Notes under the pieces: generated by a model
The model's input: only the letters and a program-made list of their open reading frames with translations
The model's database searches: none
What the model was told of the DNA's origin: nothing
In this document: piece after piece, positions 10,709 to 20,103 of the stretch
Layout: the number at the start of each line of letters is the position of its first letter
Position numbering within the stretch: the stretch's first letter is position 1
Position numbers and translations under genes: made by a program
NCBI GenBank assembly: GCA_031763025.1
Contig: JASSKH010000002.1
Location: 20,526,168 to 20,590,167, forward strand
Length of the DNA: 64,000 bases
DNA from: Macrocystis pyrifera
Taxonomy: Eukaryota > Sar > Phaeophyceae > Laminariales > Laminariaceae
Direction: 5' to 3'

Positions 10709-12426
10709 CTAAATTACTCTCGAGCCTCCTTGATGTCCGGAAAATCCGGGTGGTTTCAGCCTCGTCGTATGCGCAACGTCGGAATACGCAGACTGGGCTC
10801 TTCCCGTGTTGGAAGCGGGGCTGTCGATCGAGATCGGTGACTCAGATGCCCCCGGCTGAGAACGGGTGGCAGTCGTCGCCGTTCCAGGGGCACCGAGGGC
10901 AGGCGGTGGCGTCCACGCGGGGCCAACCTGACTCCCTCCGCTGAACGGCGGATATTGCGCGGGTACCGTCGCCTCAGCCATGCGCTCCCACGACGCTGTA
11001 GCCGCAGTCGCCGGAGCCGGGGCGACAGGGGCTGGCCAACCCCGGAGGCTGCTGACCCCCTCCCCGCAGTAAACGCCTGGTGTTGAACGGGTACCGCCGA
11101 CCAAGCCGCGCGCTCCCCCGTGGTAAAATTCCCTGTTATTCCTGTCGGGGCGGCGGGGAATGGACACGGACTCCATCCCGGGGGCAGTTGACCCTCTCCC
11201 CTCAACGATGGGTGTTGTGCGGGATGCAGATGACCCCCAACCCCTGACGGTGGAGAATGCCCTGGAACCGTCGACCCCGCCATCCCCTCTCCCGACGTCG
11301 TCGCAGTTATGACCGGTGCCCGGTCGGCGACGGCAGGCGACGGTGCCCTCCCGGGAGACAGCTCATCCCCAACTCTAGACGGCGAAGAATGCCCTGAACC
11401 GGCCGACCCAGTCACGCATTGCGACGACGTTGTGGCAGCAGCCATTTGGCTGGTGTCATCTGCGAGCTGGGCGATCGGTGCGTTTACACTTCCGATCAGG
11501 GGAGGCCTCGCAGTCAGAAGTGTAGGACCTGACGTCGCCGCTGTCGTTGGGTCTGTGTTCGCCGAAAGGTCCGCGTCGTCGCTTTCGACGAAGGGGCCAG
11601 GTACCTCGTCAAGATCCACGTCTGTTTTGAGGGCCTCCTTCAGCTTGACGTAGACCTCCGCTCGTTCTTCTTCGTCGTTGTGGTCGGTCGCGAGTGCCAG
11701 TCGCGCCTTGAGGCGCTTGATCTTGCGATCATGGGCCTTTTGTCGTTCGGTGTTACCGTGCCGAATCGAGCGGACGAGGTCGCTGTGTGCTTTCCGTCTC
11801 GCCTTCCTCTTGACGGACTCCCGCCATTCCCTCATTGTCATCGCCATCTCTTCCCTCCGTATTTCGGCCACCTTCCGCTTTCTATCGCCGCCATCCTCGA
11901 CCTTTACCGTCGCCTGCTGAGCCTTCTTGATGTCACGCCTGCTCAGCTTGACGTTGGCCGGTGCGAGCAGTTTCATGCACCCCGAGTTTTCGACGCCTGG
12001 AACAGGTGACTCCGATCCACTCATGGCCTCCACCGTTTGCGGTGACCCGGCGACAGGCGACGTCTTGCGCGTAGGGCCGTTCGACGGTGAGAGGGACAAG
12101 TCAGCGTCGTTCTGACGGCTAAGAGGCCCGAACAAGGCGAAGGTCAGCAAATTAACATGCATCCAAGTGGGCGGGGCTTCTCCTTCCGTGTCTGGGGAAC
12201 TTCCGCGAACCCCGCTGGAGTGCTCCGCCCTCCCCCCTTCGCCCCCGGTAGCGGCACCCTGTCCACCTGTCGCCCCACCACCCCCGGCAGGAGAACCCTG
12301 CCCACTTGTTGCTCCATCGCCCCCGGCAGGAGAACCTTGTTCATCGGGTGTTTGTGGTGAAAGGGAAGCCGTCTTCCTCTTGCTTTCGGTGGACTCCCTC
12401 CACATTTTATTGTTGAGATCGTTCAT
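10709..12426 (-). pseudogene. Second ORF of H1: Pro/Gly/Ala-rich protein with basic helical core
   Basis: An open frame of 556 codons runs from ATG 12426. It has a Gly/Ala/Pro-rich repeat region (residues about 25-90), a hydrophobic HVNLLTFALFGPL segment (about 95-107), a Lys/Arg-rich predicted helix (about 165-255; KRKARRKAHSDLVRSIRHG), then repeats containing SGHSSPSRVGDELSPG and SSGVGGHL-like units. After about 11100 the repeat motif continues in another frame (the 11176-10709 frame, ending HQGGSRVI), so I infer a frameshift near 11040-11100. Harbinger elements often encode a Myb/SANT-like partner; this ORF sits in the expected place but I see no Myb domain. Upstream, CAGCAG before CTCAGATC could be an acceptor, so it may be a downstream exon. 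Confidence 0.5.
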
Positions 12427-12779
12427 GAAGTCGGAGGCTTGGGTTCCTGATCTGAGCTGCTGCTGGGGCGCGTTCCTGGGGATATATCGGAAGGTCGTGG
12501 GGTTAATTTTTTTACAGCGTGTCGACTTTGTTCGACGAACTTGCTGGGTGATGGAAAGCCGTAGAAACTACCTATGTCGAGGCCGACCGCTGAGGATTCA
12601 TGCCTTGAACAAAAAACTGCAACGAATCATATATATACTTGGCAGATTGTCAGGGCCGTTCCTGAGGACCAAAAACAAAACACGATTCGTGGGATTTTTG
12701 TCTTGAGCCGTCATTTATTGTCGTGACTCATGTCGAAACAAAATCACGACTGGTGACGCCAAATTGTTTTAGATTTTGT
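12427..12779. other. Spacer upstream of the minus-strand ORF
   Basis: No ORF is convincing. A candidate acceptor (CCCCAGCAGCAG on the minus strand, about 12455) leads into the 10709-12426 frame. No promoter element is recognised. Confidence 0.35.
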
Positions 12780-14261
12780 CCATTTCTGTAAGCGAACATG
12801 CACACATGTCGCCGATGAAAAGATGATCACGATGCAGTTGAGGTGTCGAGTTCATTGATTGCGTTTTTTTAGTTTTTCGTGGGTGCAGGATAAAACAATG
12901 CTCACGGGTCGGGGTGTAGAGTTTAGTGGTTGTACGAACGCATTTTTTTTTTTTTTTGGCGGACACACACACCCGCCAATGATAACGATGCAGTTAGGGT
13001 GCCTGGTTTATTCGAGTGGTAGCTGTCATTTTTTTTCCGGGTGCAGGATAAAAAAACGTTCTCGGGTCGGTGTGTAGAGTGTAGTGGTTACACAAATGCA
13101 TTCTATTTTTTTTGTAGGCGTACATGCACACATCCGCCAATGATAACGATGCAGTTGGGGTGCCTGATTTATTCGTAGTGGTTGCTGTCGCTTTTTTTTT
13201 ACGGGTGCGGGATAAAAACGCTCACTGGTCGGTGTGTAGAGTGTAGTGGTTACACAAATGCACTTGTTTTTTTTTTTTTTTGGAGGCGGACATACACACA
13301 CCCGCCAATGATGACGATGCAGTTGGGGCGCCTAGTTTATTCGTAGTGGTTGCTATCTTTTTTTTCCTGGTGCAGGATAAAAAAACGCTCACGGGTCGGT
13401 GTGTAGTGTGTAGTGGTTATACAAATGCACTTTTTTTTTTTTTTCGAGGCGGACGTACACACATCCGCCAATGATAGCCTAGTTTATTCGTGGTGGTTGC
13501 TATCTTTTTTTTGTTGCCGTGTGCACGATACAAAAACGCTCACGGGCCGGGGTGTAAAGTTTAGTGGTTATACAAACGTACTGCTTCTTTTTGTAGGCGG
13601 ACATACCCACATCCGCTAATGATAACGATGCAGTTGGGGTGCCTGGTTTATTCGTAGTGGTTGCTATCTTTTTTTTTCGGGTGCAGGATAAAAAACACTC
13701 ACTGGTCGGTGTGTTGAGTGTAGTGGTTACACAAATGCACGTGTTTTTTGTTGTTGTGGGCGGACATACACACATCCGCCAATGATAACGATGTAGTTGG
13801 GGTGCCTCGTTTATTCGTAGTGGTTGCTGTCGGTTTTTTTGTTCGGGTGCAGGATAAAAAACGCTCACTGGTCGGTCTGTAGAGTGTAGTCGTTATACAA
13901 ATGCACTTTTTTTTTTTTTGGTAGGCGTACATACACACATCCGCCAATGATAACGATTCAGTTGGGGTGCCTGGTTTATTCGTAGTTGTAGCTGTCGTTT
14001 TTTCCGGGTGCAGGATACAAAAACGCTCACTGGTCGGTGTGTAGAGTGTAGTCAAATGCACTTGTTTTTTTTTTTGTAGGCGGACATCCACACATCCGCC
14101 AACTATAACAATGCGGTAGGGGTGCCTAGTTCATTCGTAGTGGTTGCTGTCGCTTTTTTTTTTCGGGTGCAAGATAAAATATGCTCACAGGTCAGGGTGT
14201 GGAGTTTAGTGTTTTACACTATTCATACTGCTGTACGTTTTTTGTCTATTCTTGCACGCGA
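12780..14261 (+). repeat. Right array of ~160-bp hairpin units
   Basis: Eight units have the inverted repeat GGCGGACATACACACATCCGCC, or a close variant, at about 12957, 13118, 13285, 13447, 13597, 13759, 13923 and 14079. Spacing is 150-167 bp. A degenerate unit lies near 12790 and another at the right edge near 14255. Each unit also holds a T-tract, GGGTGCAGGATAAAAAACG, CTCACKGGTCGG and AGTGTAGTGGTTACAC. The array is the reverse complement of 10071-10680. Short ORFs in all frames here are products of the repeat. Confidence 0.85.
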
Positions 14262-14687
14262 ACATGCACACATGTCGTGTCAACCAAACTACCTATAACC
14301 TCTGTGTCAAACGAGGAGAACGCGTGCAACTCACTTATAGAGGAACGTCACCATATCCCTGCGGCAGACCCTCCCCGCCTCCTCGTATCTCGTCCACGCT
14401 TTCGACCCGTTGGTGTAGTAGCCGTTGCTTGTATCTGTAGGACGCGAGGAAGCAGCGTTGTTCGTCACCCACTGACATGCACACATGTCGTGTCAACCAA
14501 ACTACCTATAACCTCTGTGTCAAACAAGGAGAACGCGTGCAACTCACTTATAGAGGAACGTCACCATATCCCTGCGGCAGACCCTCCCCGCCTCCTCGTA
14601 TCTCGTCCACGCTTTCGACCCGTTGGTGTAGTAGCCGTTGCTTGTATCTGTAGGACGCGAGGAAGCAGCGTTGTTCGTCACCCACTG
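14262..14687. repeat. Exact-looking 213-bp tandem duplication
   Basis: 14262-14474 and 14475-14687 are nearly identical; the one difference I noticed is ACGAGG versus ACAAGG. The duplication starts at the ACATGCACACATGTCG word that also marks the outer edge of the hairpin array, and is probably recent. Confidence 0.9.
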
Positions 14688-15060
14688 ATTTGCACAAGCG
14701 ATACGCGAAGTGTGCGCATACACACTCGGCGAGGGGTTCCTCTACTGAGGTAATACGCACCACTTTGCCCCGAAATATGAGAACAATTTTGTTCCGAAAT
14801 ACAATAACTATATACATGGAATATTAGTATACCAACCGTGGTTGTATTTAGGGACAGAGTAGTATCAAATAGTATCGAGGGGGCATTGGCAAATCTACCG
14901 CTTGCGCAGTACCTTCGCTGGCCCAGATCGTATAACACGGACGCGATATCAGCAGGCAGACACACCCTCACAGCAATGACGGTCCTACTGCGGCAGTGAG
15001 GTGCAGCTCCTGTGGGGTCTACAGCAGCATACGTCCACGCTGCAGCCGCTGTTGACATGC
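14688..15060. other. Unassigned part of H1
   Basis: A minus-strand frame of 126 codons (15058-14678) runs through here, but its composition is not distinctive and part of it lies in the 213-bp duplication. No function can be given. Confidence 0.35.

Positions 15061-15064
<4 letters not shown>

Positions 15065-15109
<45 letters not shown>
15065..15109. repeat. (CTG)15 microsatellite
   Basis: Fifteen uninterrupted CTG triplets, followed by further imperfect CTG/GCT clusters to about 15300. On the minus strand this is CAG, downstream of the Gln-rich end of the 15275-15750 frame. Confidence 0.9.
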
Positions 15110-15113
<4 letters not shown>

Positions 15114-15123
15114 TACGTAGTGT

Positions 15124-15154
<31 letters not shown>

Positions 15155-15274
15155 GCTACGTACATAGCGTTGCTGCTGCTGCAGCTCCTGTGGGTTTTAC
15201 AGCAGTATAAGTCCACACTACACCTGCTGTTCTGCTTCTGCTGCTGTGCTGCTGTGCTGCTGCTGCCGCTGTTG

Positions 15275-15750
15275 CTACTGCACCTGCCGCTGCTGCGGCG
15301 GCAGTTTATACTGCTCCTGACGTAATAACCTAAACGGGTGTAACTCGCCTGAGAGAGTGGTCTTTCCTAGCATCTCCTTCGTCAGCCAGCCTGGAAGGTT
15401 CGTCATCTGTCCCTCATCACGTAGCCAGGCGTGTGCGTGCGTCGTCACGAAATCCCTGTACGAGGCCGCCGCCTAGCGGTGTCTGTTGGCGGTGCTGAAC
15501 TCTTTCCCGCATCGCTTGATGCCGAGGACAGCGTGATAGAGAAACACGTTCTGAATAATCTTCAGCGTTAGGGAGTCGGGTGTTGGTTTCGAGGCAAGAC
15601 GACCCTTAAGCCTTTTCAGACCCCATTCTGCGTACTGGTTACTCTCGAGTTTGAGCAGGCTCATGACTGGCGTCGTCCACGAAGTCTCTCTGTCTGCTGT
15701 TGAGCCGGTGGGGAGCGTACGTGCTTGTGTGCCTGATTCAAATTCAAATC
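15275..15750 (-). pseudogene. Inward-reading minus-strand exon of H1 with one internal stop
   Basis: After a good acceptor (pyrimidine tract then TTTTGCAG, 15762-15751) the frame stays open for about 158 codons except for one TAG at 15475-15473. Protein-like features include KLESNQYAEWGLKRLKGRL before the stop and DEGQMTNLPGWLTKEMLGK after it, then Gln-rich sequence to a second TAG at 15277-15275. The acceptor lies in the conserved right-end sequence of H1, so the gene reads inward from that end and may be the 5' part of the gene ending at 10709. No family is recognised. Both stops could be CAG to TAG changes. Confidence 0.4.
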
Positions 15751-15806
15751 CTGCAAAAAACCAACCAATACTGTATAAAACCAGTTTTGACGATCAGAAG
15801 CCATAA

Positions 15807-16229
15807 GACCAACTATTATGGGAAATTTTTGAGACGTTATTTCTGGAGATTATTTTTCTAGTTCTGAGGCTCCAAAAATATGTGGATGAAAAATGAGAAC
15901 CATCTATTATGGCTTCTGATCTTCAAAACTGGTTTTATATACAGTACCAGGTAGTATTGATTGGTTGGTTTCGTGACGAGGCGTCCGAGAGCTGTTCTTT
16001 TTTTACACGGCTGTGGCCCGTGACTTTTTCATCCAACTTGTTTCTCGGTTGTCTCGGCGCGGCTTCGCTCGTCGCGAACGTTTCATAGCGGGCAAGTCGT
16101 CCTCCTCGTCGTCATCGAGGTCCGCGATTGCAGCGGCTGCCGCGAGCGTGGTTTCATATTAATAGTGCTAGAGGATCATCGCCGGCCATGTCGAATCGGC
16201 ATCGCTGCTGTTGCTCCTCCTGCTGCTGC

Positions 16230-16265
<36 letters not shown>

Positions 16266-16650
16266 AGCTATAGCTAGTAACTGCTGCTGACGCTGCCGCT
16301 GCTATCGCTTCTAGGTGATGGAGAGGCCATCTCCCACACGAGCACCGTAGGCCGTACGTACAGCTAGCCGTTGGTGTGAGTGGAAGGTGTATGCACTGCT
16401 GTAGTGGACAGGTGGGCAGCAGAAGGCAGAGCACCCAAAATCCAAATTTCTCAGTTCCTAGAGGTACGCGACACCGCTCAGAACTGGGCTCAGTTCTGAG
16501 AGGATTTGCTGATTTCTGCCCCCTCCAGGAACTGAGACCAAAAATATCGATGTTTTTCTGACCCATAATAGATGGTTCTTATTTCTGAGCGTCGGAGATC
16601 GCTGAAAAATCCAGAAATAACGTCTCAAAAATTTCCCATAATAGTTGGTC
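15807..16650 (-). mobile_element. H2: internally deleted Harbinger derivative nested in H1
   Basis: 844 bp bounded by GACCAACTATTATGGG and its inverted copy (about 41-bp TIRs). TAA is duplicated at 15804-15806 and 16651-16653. Read on the minus strand it repeats the H1 5' end through the start codon, poly-Ser and acidic region of exon 1 (16340-16030), then jumps to the H1 3' end after CGTCACGAAACC. It is a non-autonomous relative that must use a transposase in trans. It lies in reverse orientation within the H1 right end, at CCATAATAG. Confidence 0.9.
16231..16263. repeat. (CTG)n microsatellite in H2
   Basis: About eleven CTG triplets, the complement of the serine-coding AGC run of transposase exon 1, with further imperfect CTG triplets to the left. 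Confidence 0.85.
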
Positions 16651-16764
16651 TAATAGATGGTTCTCATTTTTCATCCACATATTTTTGGAGCCTCATCAGA
16701 ACTAGAAAAATAATCTCCAGAAATAACAAAATTTCCCATAATAGTGTCTACTAAGTTGGTCTTA

Positions 16765-17106
16765 GCCTTTCTTTGCTCAGCAGAATACTTGTACATAAGA
16801 GTACCAGGTACCAAGGACTGTATGTATAGTCTTGCGATATCCAACCAGAAAAAATACATATCTCTCATGTAGTCCGTTACGTATACCAGGTATACACACC
16901 AGGTATTGATATACATCTGGCACCGGTATCGGCATGGTGAGAGCTCAGCTTGAGAGCTCTGCTTGCGCGGACCGAAACGAAACGTCGAGCGTTGTCTGTG
17001 AGAGACCGAAGTTCGATTCTGTGATTCTGTGGTGCATTGCTGTATTTATTAAACCGGGTTCAATTCTTGCCGGGTGAGGGGGATGCTTCGGGGACAATCA
17101 CTCACC
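16765..17106. other. No gene recognised
   Basis: Spacer to the right of H1. It contains ACCAGGTAC-type words (16803, 16879) and two GTTCRATTC words near 17005 and 17060 that resemble a pol III B box, but no cloverleaf can be folded around them. Confidence 0.35.
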
Positions 17107-17451
17107 TCACACAGCAGTCGCACTTGCTGCTCGGTATGTTGTTGTGTACACATTGAAGGCGTTCTTGCCTCTCATGTGGCTCGCGCAGACCCACCGCTCG
17201 CACGTGGCCGATTGAGGACAAAGCTTCCTCCTTTGCCTGCAGTCTTCTTGCTTTCCGCTGCACTGGCTGCACCTCTTCAGATACGTGAAGTTTTGCCTCC
17301 GCTTTGTGCTGCTAGCAGATCTCCCACCCGCAGTCTGCCTGCCATGTTCGTCTTGGGCACTTGGCTCGCGCGTTGGCTCCGAAACTGCACCAGCGGATTC
17401 CCCAGCTCCGCCAGCTTTATCACCGGTATAGTGGATCCGCCGGTTGCACCA
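17107..17451 (-). CDS. Cys/His-rich C-terminal fragment, possibly from a piggyBac-like transposase
   Basis: An open frame of about 115 codons without an early ATG ends at TGA 17107. It has a hydrophilic linker (AVSEPTREPSAQDEHG), then RRQNFTYLKRC and a cysteine series C-x2-C-x6-C-x6-C-x5-C-x4-C-x2-H. A terminal cross-brace zinc domain of this general form is known at the C-terminus of many piggyBac transposases; the match here is by spacing only. Another minus frame from 17546 (MDGMDGTYAPPPP) overlaps and may be the same reading frame before a shift near 17455. The sequence right after the stop, GGTGAGTG, resembles a donor, so this may be an internal exon. No TIRs were found. Confidence 0.4.
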   Translation of the reverse strand, partial: WCNRRIHYTGDKAGGAGESAGAVSEPTREPSAQDEHGRQTAGGRSASSTKRRQNFTYLKRCSQCSGKQEDCRQRRKLCPQSATCERWVCASHMRGKNAFNVYTTTYRAASATAV

Positions 17452-17459
17452 TCAAGGTG

Positions 17460-18351
17460 ATGGTCGCTTCGCCTGCTCCCTAATGCTGCCGCTGGTGGTG
17501 GTGGTGGTGGCGGTGGTGGTGCATATGTGCCGTCCATACCATCCATGGTTTTGTCCCTAGTTGTTCTGCGGTGTGTTGCGGCCGAGGCGAACCCCCACCG
17601 CTACTCTTCGTACAGCAGAGTACCAGAGTAACGCTGAGCAAGCAGCAACCAGTAAAAACATGAGCTGTTCAAAATCGACAGGTTGTCCAGCCGTCGGTAG
17701 ATCAGGACGCAAAATGATTGGCCTGTATGCCTACCTACAGCACTTTTCATTCCCCGATTCCTATACTTTATCCAATATAATAATTCAGGTCTCTCATGAA
17801 GGCTACTGCCCTGGGGTTGTTGCAACGCCTGTACAATGGTCCGAAACCCTACGATTTCACCCTTCTTCAACTCGGAGGCTGGCAGGATGCAAGTACAGAG
17901 CAAGTACAGGCAAAGCGTCCCCTACTCATCATTATGTGTAAAGCAAAACACTCTACAAAAACCCGGCTTACCTTTTTGGCAACAATAGTAGGACTACTAC
18001 TGCTGTGCATCCTGCGAGAACGTGACTGAGGAAGAAGTTCGGGTCGGCGAAGTCTGCAGGTATGATGCAATGATGATTACATCCACTTGTTTGAATGCAA
18101 TGCATAAACGCGGTGAGTAAGATCGATTGACCGATCGAAGGAAAACTACATGGTACACAATCGGAGTTTTCTTGTCTCTCTGAGGTCCATTCATTTCATA
18201 CAGCTGACAGCAGGCATTGCATTCGTGCGCTGCTTCTTTGTCTCATCATATTCATACAGCAGTGGGTGCACCAATACAAAAGAGGGATGCTTTACTCTAC
18301 CTGCCCCTCTCTTATATCACGATCCGGTGTGCCTTTTTTATATCCTGATGA
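17460..18351. other. No gene recognised
   Basis: A GGT/GGC-rich patch at 17490-17520 encodes poly-Pro on the minus strand. The minus-strand frame at 17903-17601 is open for 100 codons but shows no known motif. Confidence 0.35.
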
Positions 18352-18751
18352 GACCAACTATTATGGGAAATTTTTGAGACGTTATTTCTGGAGATTATTT
18401 CTAGTTCTGAGGCTCCAAAAATATGTGGATGAAAAATGAGAACCATCTATTATGACTTCTGATCGTCAAAACTGGTGTTATATAGTACCAGGTAGTGTTG
18501 ATTGGTTGGTTTCGTGACGAGGCGTCCGAGAGCTGTTGTGTTTTTACATGGCTGTGGCCCGCGACATTTTCATCCAAGTTGTTTCTCGGTTGTCTCGGCG
18601 CGGCTTCGCTCGTCGCGAATGTTTCATAGCGGGCAAGTCGTCCTCCTCGTCGTCATCGAGGTCCGCGATTGCAGCGGCTGCCGCGAGCGTTGTTTCATAG
18701 TACTAGAAGATCATCGCCGGCCATGTCGAATCGGCATCGCTGCTGCTGCTC

Positions 18752-18753
<2 letters not shown>

Positions 18754-18794
<41 letters not shown>
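18754..18794. repeat. (CTG)n microsatellite in H3
   Basis: About thirteen CTG triplets at the position of the serine run of transposase exon 1, longer than in H1 and H2. Confidence 0.85.
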
Positions 18795-18795
<1 letters not shown>

Positions 18796-19108
18796 AGCTA
18801 GTAACTGCTGCTGACGCTGCCGCTGCTATCGCTTCTAGGTGATGGAGAGGCCATCTCCCACACGAGCACCGTAGGCCGTACGTACAGCTAGCCGTTGGTG
18901 TGAGTGGAAGGTTTATGTACTACTGCTGTGGTGGACAGGTGGGCAGCAGTAGGCAGAGCACCCAAAATCCAAATTTCTCAGTTCCTAGAGGTACTCGACA
19001 CCGCTCAGAACTGGGCTCAGTTCTGAGAGGATTTGCTGATTTCTGCCCCCTCCAGGAACTGAGACCAAAAATATCGATGTTTTTCTGACCCATAATAGAT
19101 GGTTCTTA

Positions 19109-19969
19109 GGCCAGATCTTATGCAATTTTTTTTGAGGTGATTATATGGCTGTTTACGGAGGCTTCGGGGTATCTGGTCCCGTTTTTGATCAGATTTTATC
19201 AAAATCACGTCTTATGGGGCCTGTTTGGTGGAAAAAATGTTCCTCCGAGATTTTATCACTCATGAATTTCCAGGAAGTGATTTTTTTTTACAGCCTTTTC
19301 TGATCAACTCTGAAAGTGATAAAAATTTGCTTTTGCACAAGACCTCGGAGGCATTGTACAATTTTGTATAGGTTACAGACGGGGCTCATGATGGGTCACG
19401 ACGCTACATGCTTGGTTACTCTTGTACACAGCTGGGCTCCAGCACTTGTGCATCGGCCACTACGGAGAGAGAGGGCATCAATACCTTGGCCACCATCGCG
19501 TCCCTTGCGGCCGCCCAACTGCAGCTGCTCTAGGCAAAACAACTTTGGAGACGAATAGCACGAGACTACAGCAGCAGTATCAAAACAATCTAACGTTCTT
19601 CTTTTCTGACTACGACGGCCGCAAGCAGCTCATGCTCCGCGAGAGCGAGAGCTCCTTGCTGGTCCAGCGACCCCTTACGCAGCTCCCCAGGAGGTTCCAC
19701 GTTCCGTTCCTTCCTTCGAGGAGCTGGTGGCGAAGGTTGATCGCCCAACCCGGCGTGAACGACTCGTTCGTGTCGTGGTCCACGTACGTAGAGTTCAAGG
19801 AAACTTCAAGATCTCGGTTCTGTTCTTTTTTTTTATTCTCCCATGAAATAAAACCAAAAACACCATAAGACGGCACATGGCGCACCGATCTGGTGTGGCT
19901 TTTTGCCGCAGGAAAATCCGACTTCCTGCCTTTTTCAATCACTCAAAAAACATTGCATAAGATCTGGCC
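19109..19969. mobile_element. N1: 861-bp TIR element nested in H3
   Basis: The ends GGCCAGATCTTATGCAAT (19109) and its inverted copy (closing 19969) form TIRs of about 35 bp with a few mismatches. TTA is duplicated at 19106-19108 and 19970-19972; the uninterrupted site is seen in H2 as GGTTCTTATTTCTGAG. The 3-bp TTA duplication and GG start suggest another PIF/Harbinger-type family. Internally, plus-strand sequence at 19610-19800 reads open in two frames, one with SFEELVAKVDRPTRRERL, possibly captured coding sequence, but no transposase is present. Confidence 0.88.
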
Positions 19970-20103
19970 TTATTTCTGAGCGTCGGAGATCGCTAAAAAA
20001 TCCAGAAATAACGTCTCAAAAATTTCCCATAATAGTTGGTCTGATCCTCTTATTTGATATGTCAGATGTTTCGGATGACCGACGGAAGATAAGCGGAGTA
20101 GTA

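Larger units (their letters stand above)
5822..16761 (+). mobile_element. PIF/Harbinger element H1, 10.9 kb, with nested H2
   Basis: The left end GACCAACTATTATGGG (5822) is matched by an imperfect inverted right end closing at GTTGGTC (16761). TTA flanks both sides (5819-5821 and 16762-16764), the 3-bp target duplication typical of PIF/Harbinger. The right end was identified because 15755-15806 plus 16651-16761, read across the H2 insertion, matches the corresponding end of H2 and H3. The element carries a spliced DDE transposase on plus and inward-reading ORFs on minus. Without H2 it is about 10.1 kb. The right terminus has a small deletion and a 10-nt insertion relative to H2, so transposition competence is doubtful. 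The 9.4-15.7 kb interior could include later insertions. Confidence 0.8.
18352..20041 (-). mobile_element. H3: second internally deleted Harbinger derivative, interrupted by N1
   Basis: It starts GACCAACTATTATGGG and ends with the inverted copy at ATAGTTGGTC. A TGA triplet is duplicated on each side (18349-18351 and 20042-20044). Without the 861-bp N1 insert and its TTA it is about 826 bp and nearly collinear with H2, including the reversed exon 1 segment with poly-Ser (18600-18800). TGA departs from the usual TWA target of this superfamily. Confidence 0.9.

Noticed and set aside
12859-14091. Many short ORFs on both strands in the hairpin array
   Set aside because: They repeat with the ~160-bp unit, cross T-tracts and have no conserved frame; by-products of the array.
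16920-17070. Possible tRNA-derived SINE (two GTTCRATTC words)
   Set aside because: No cloverleaf, no clear poly-A or target duplication, and no second copy in the window.
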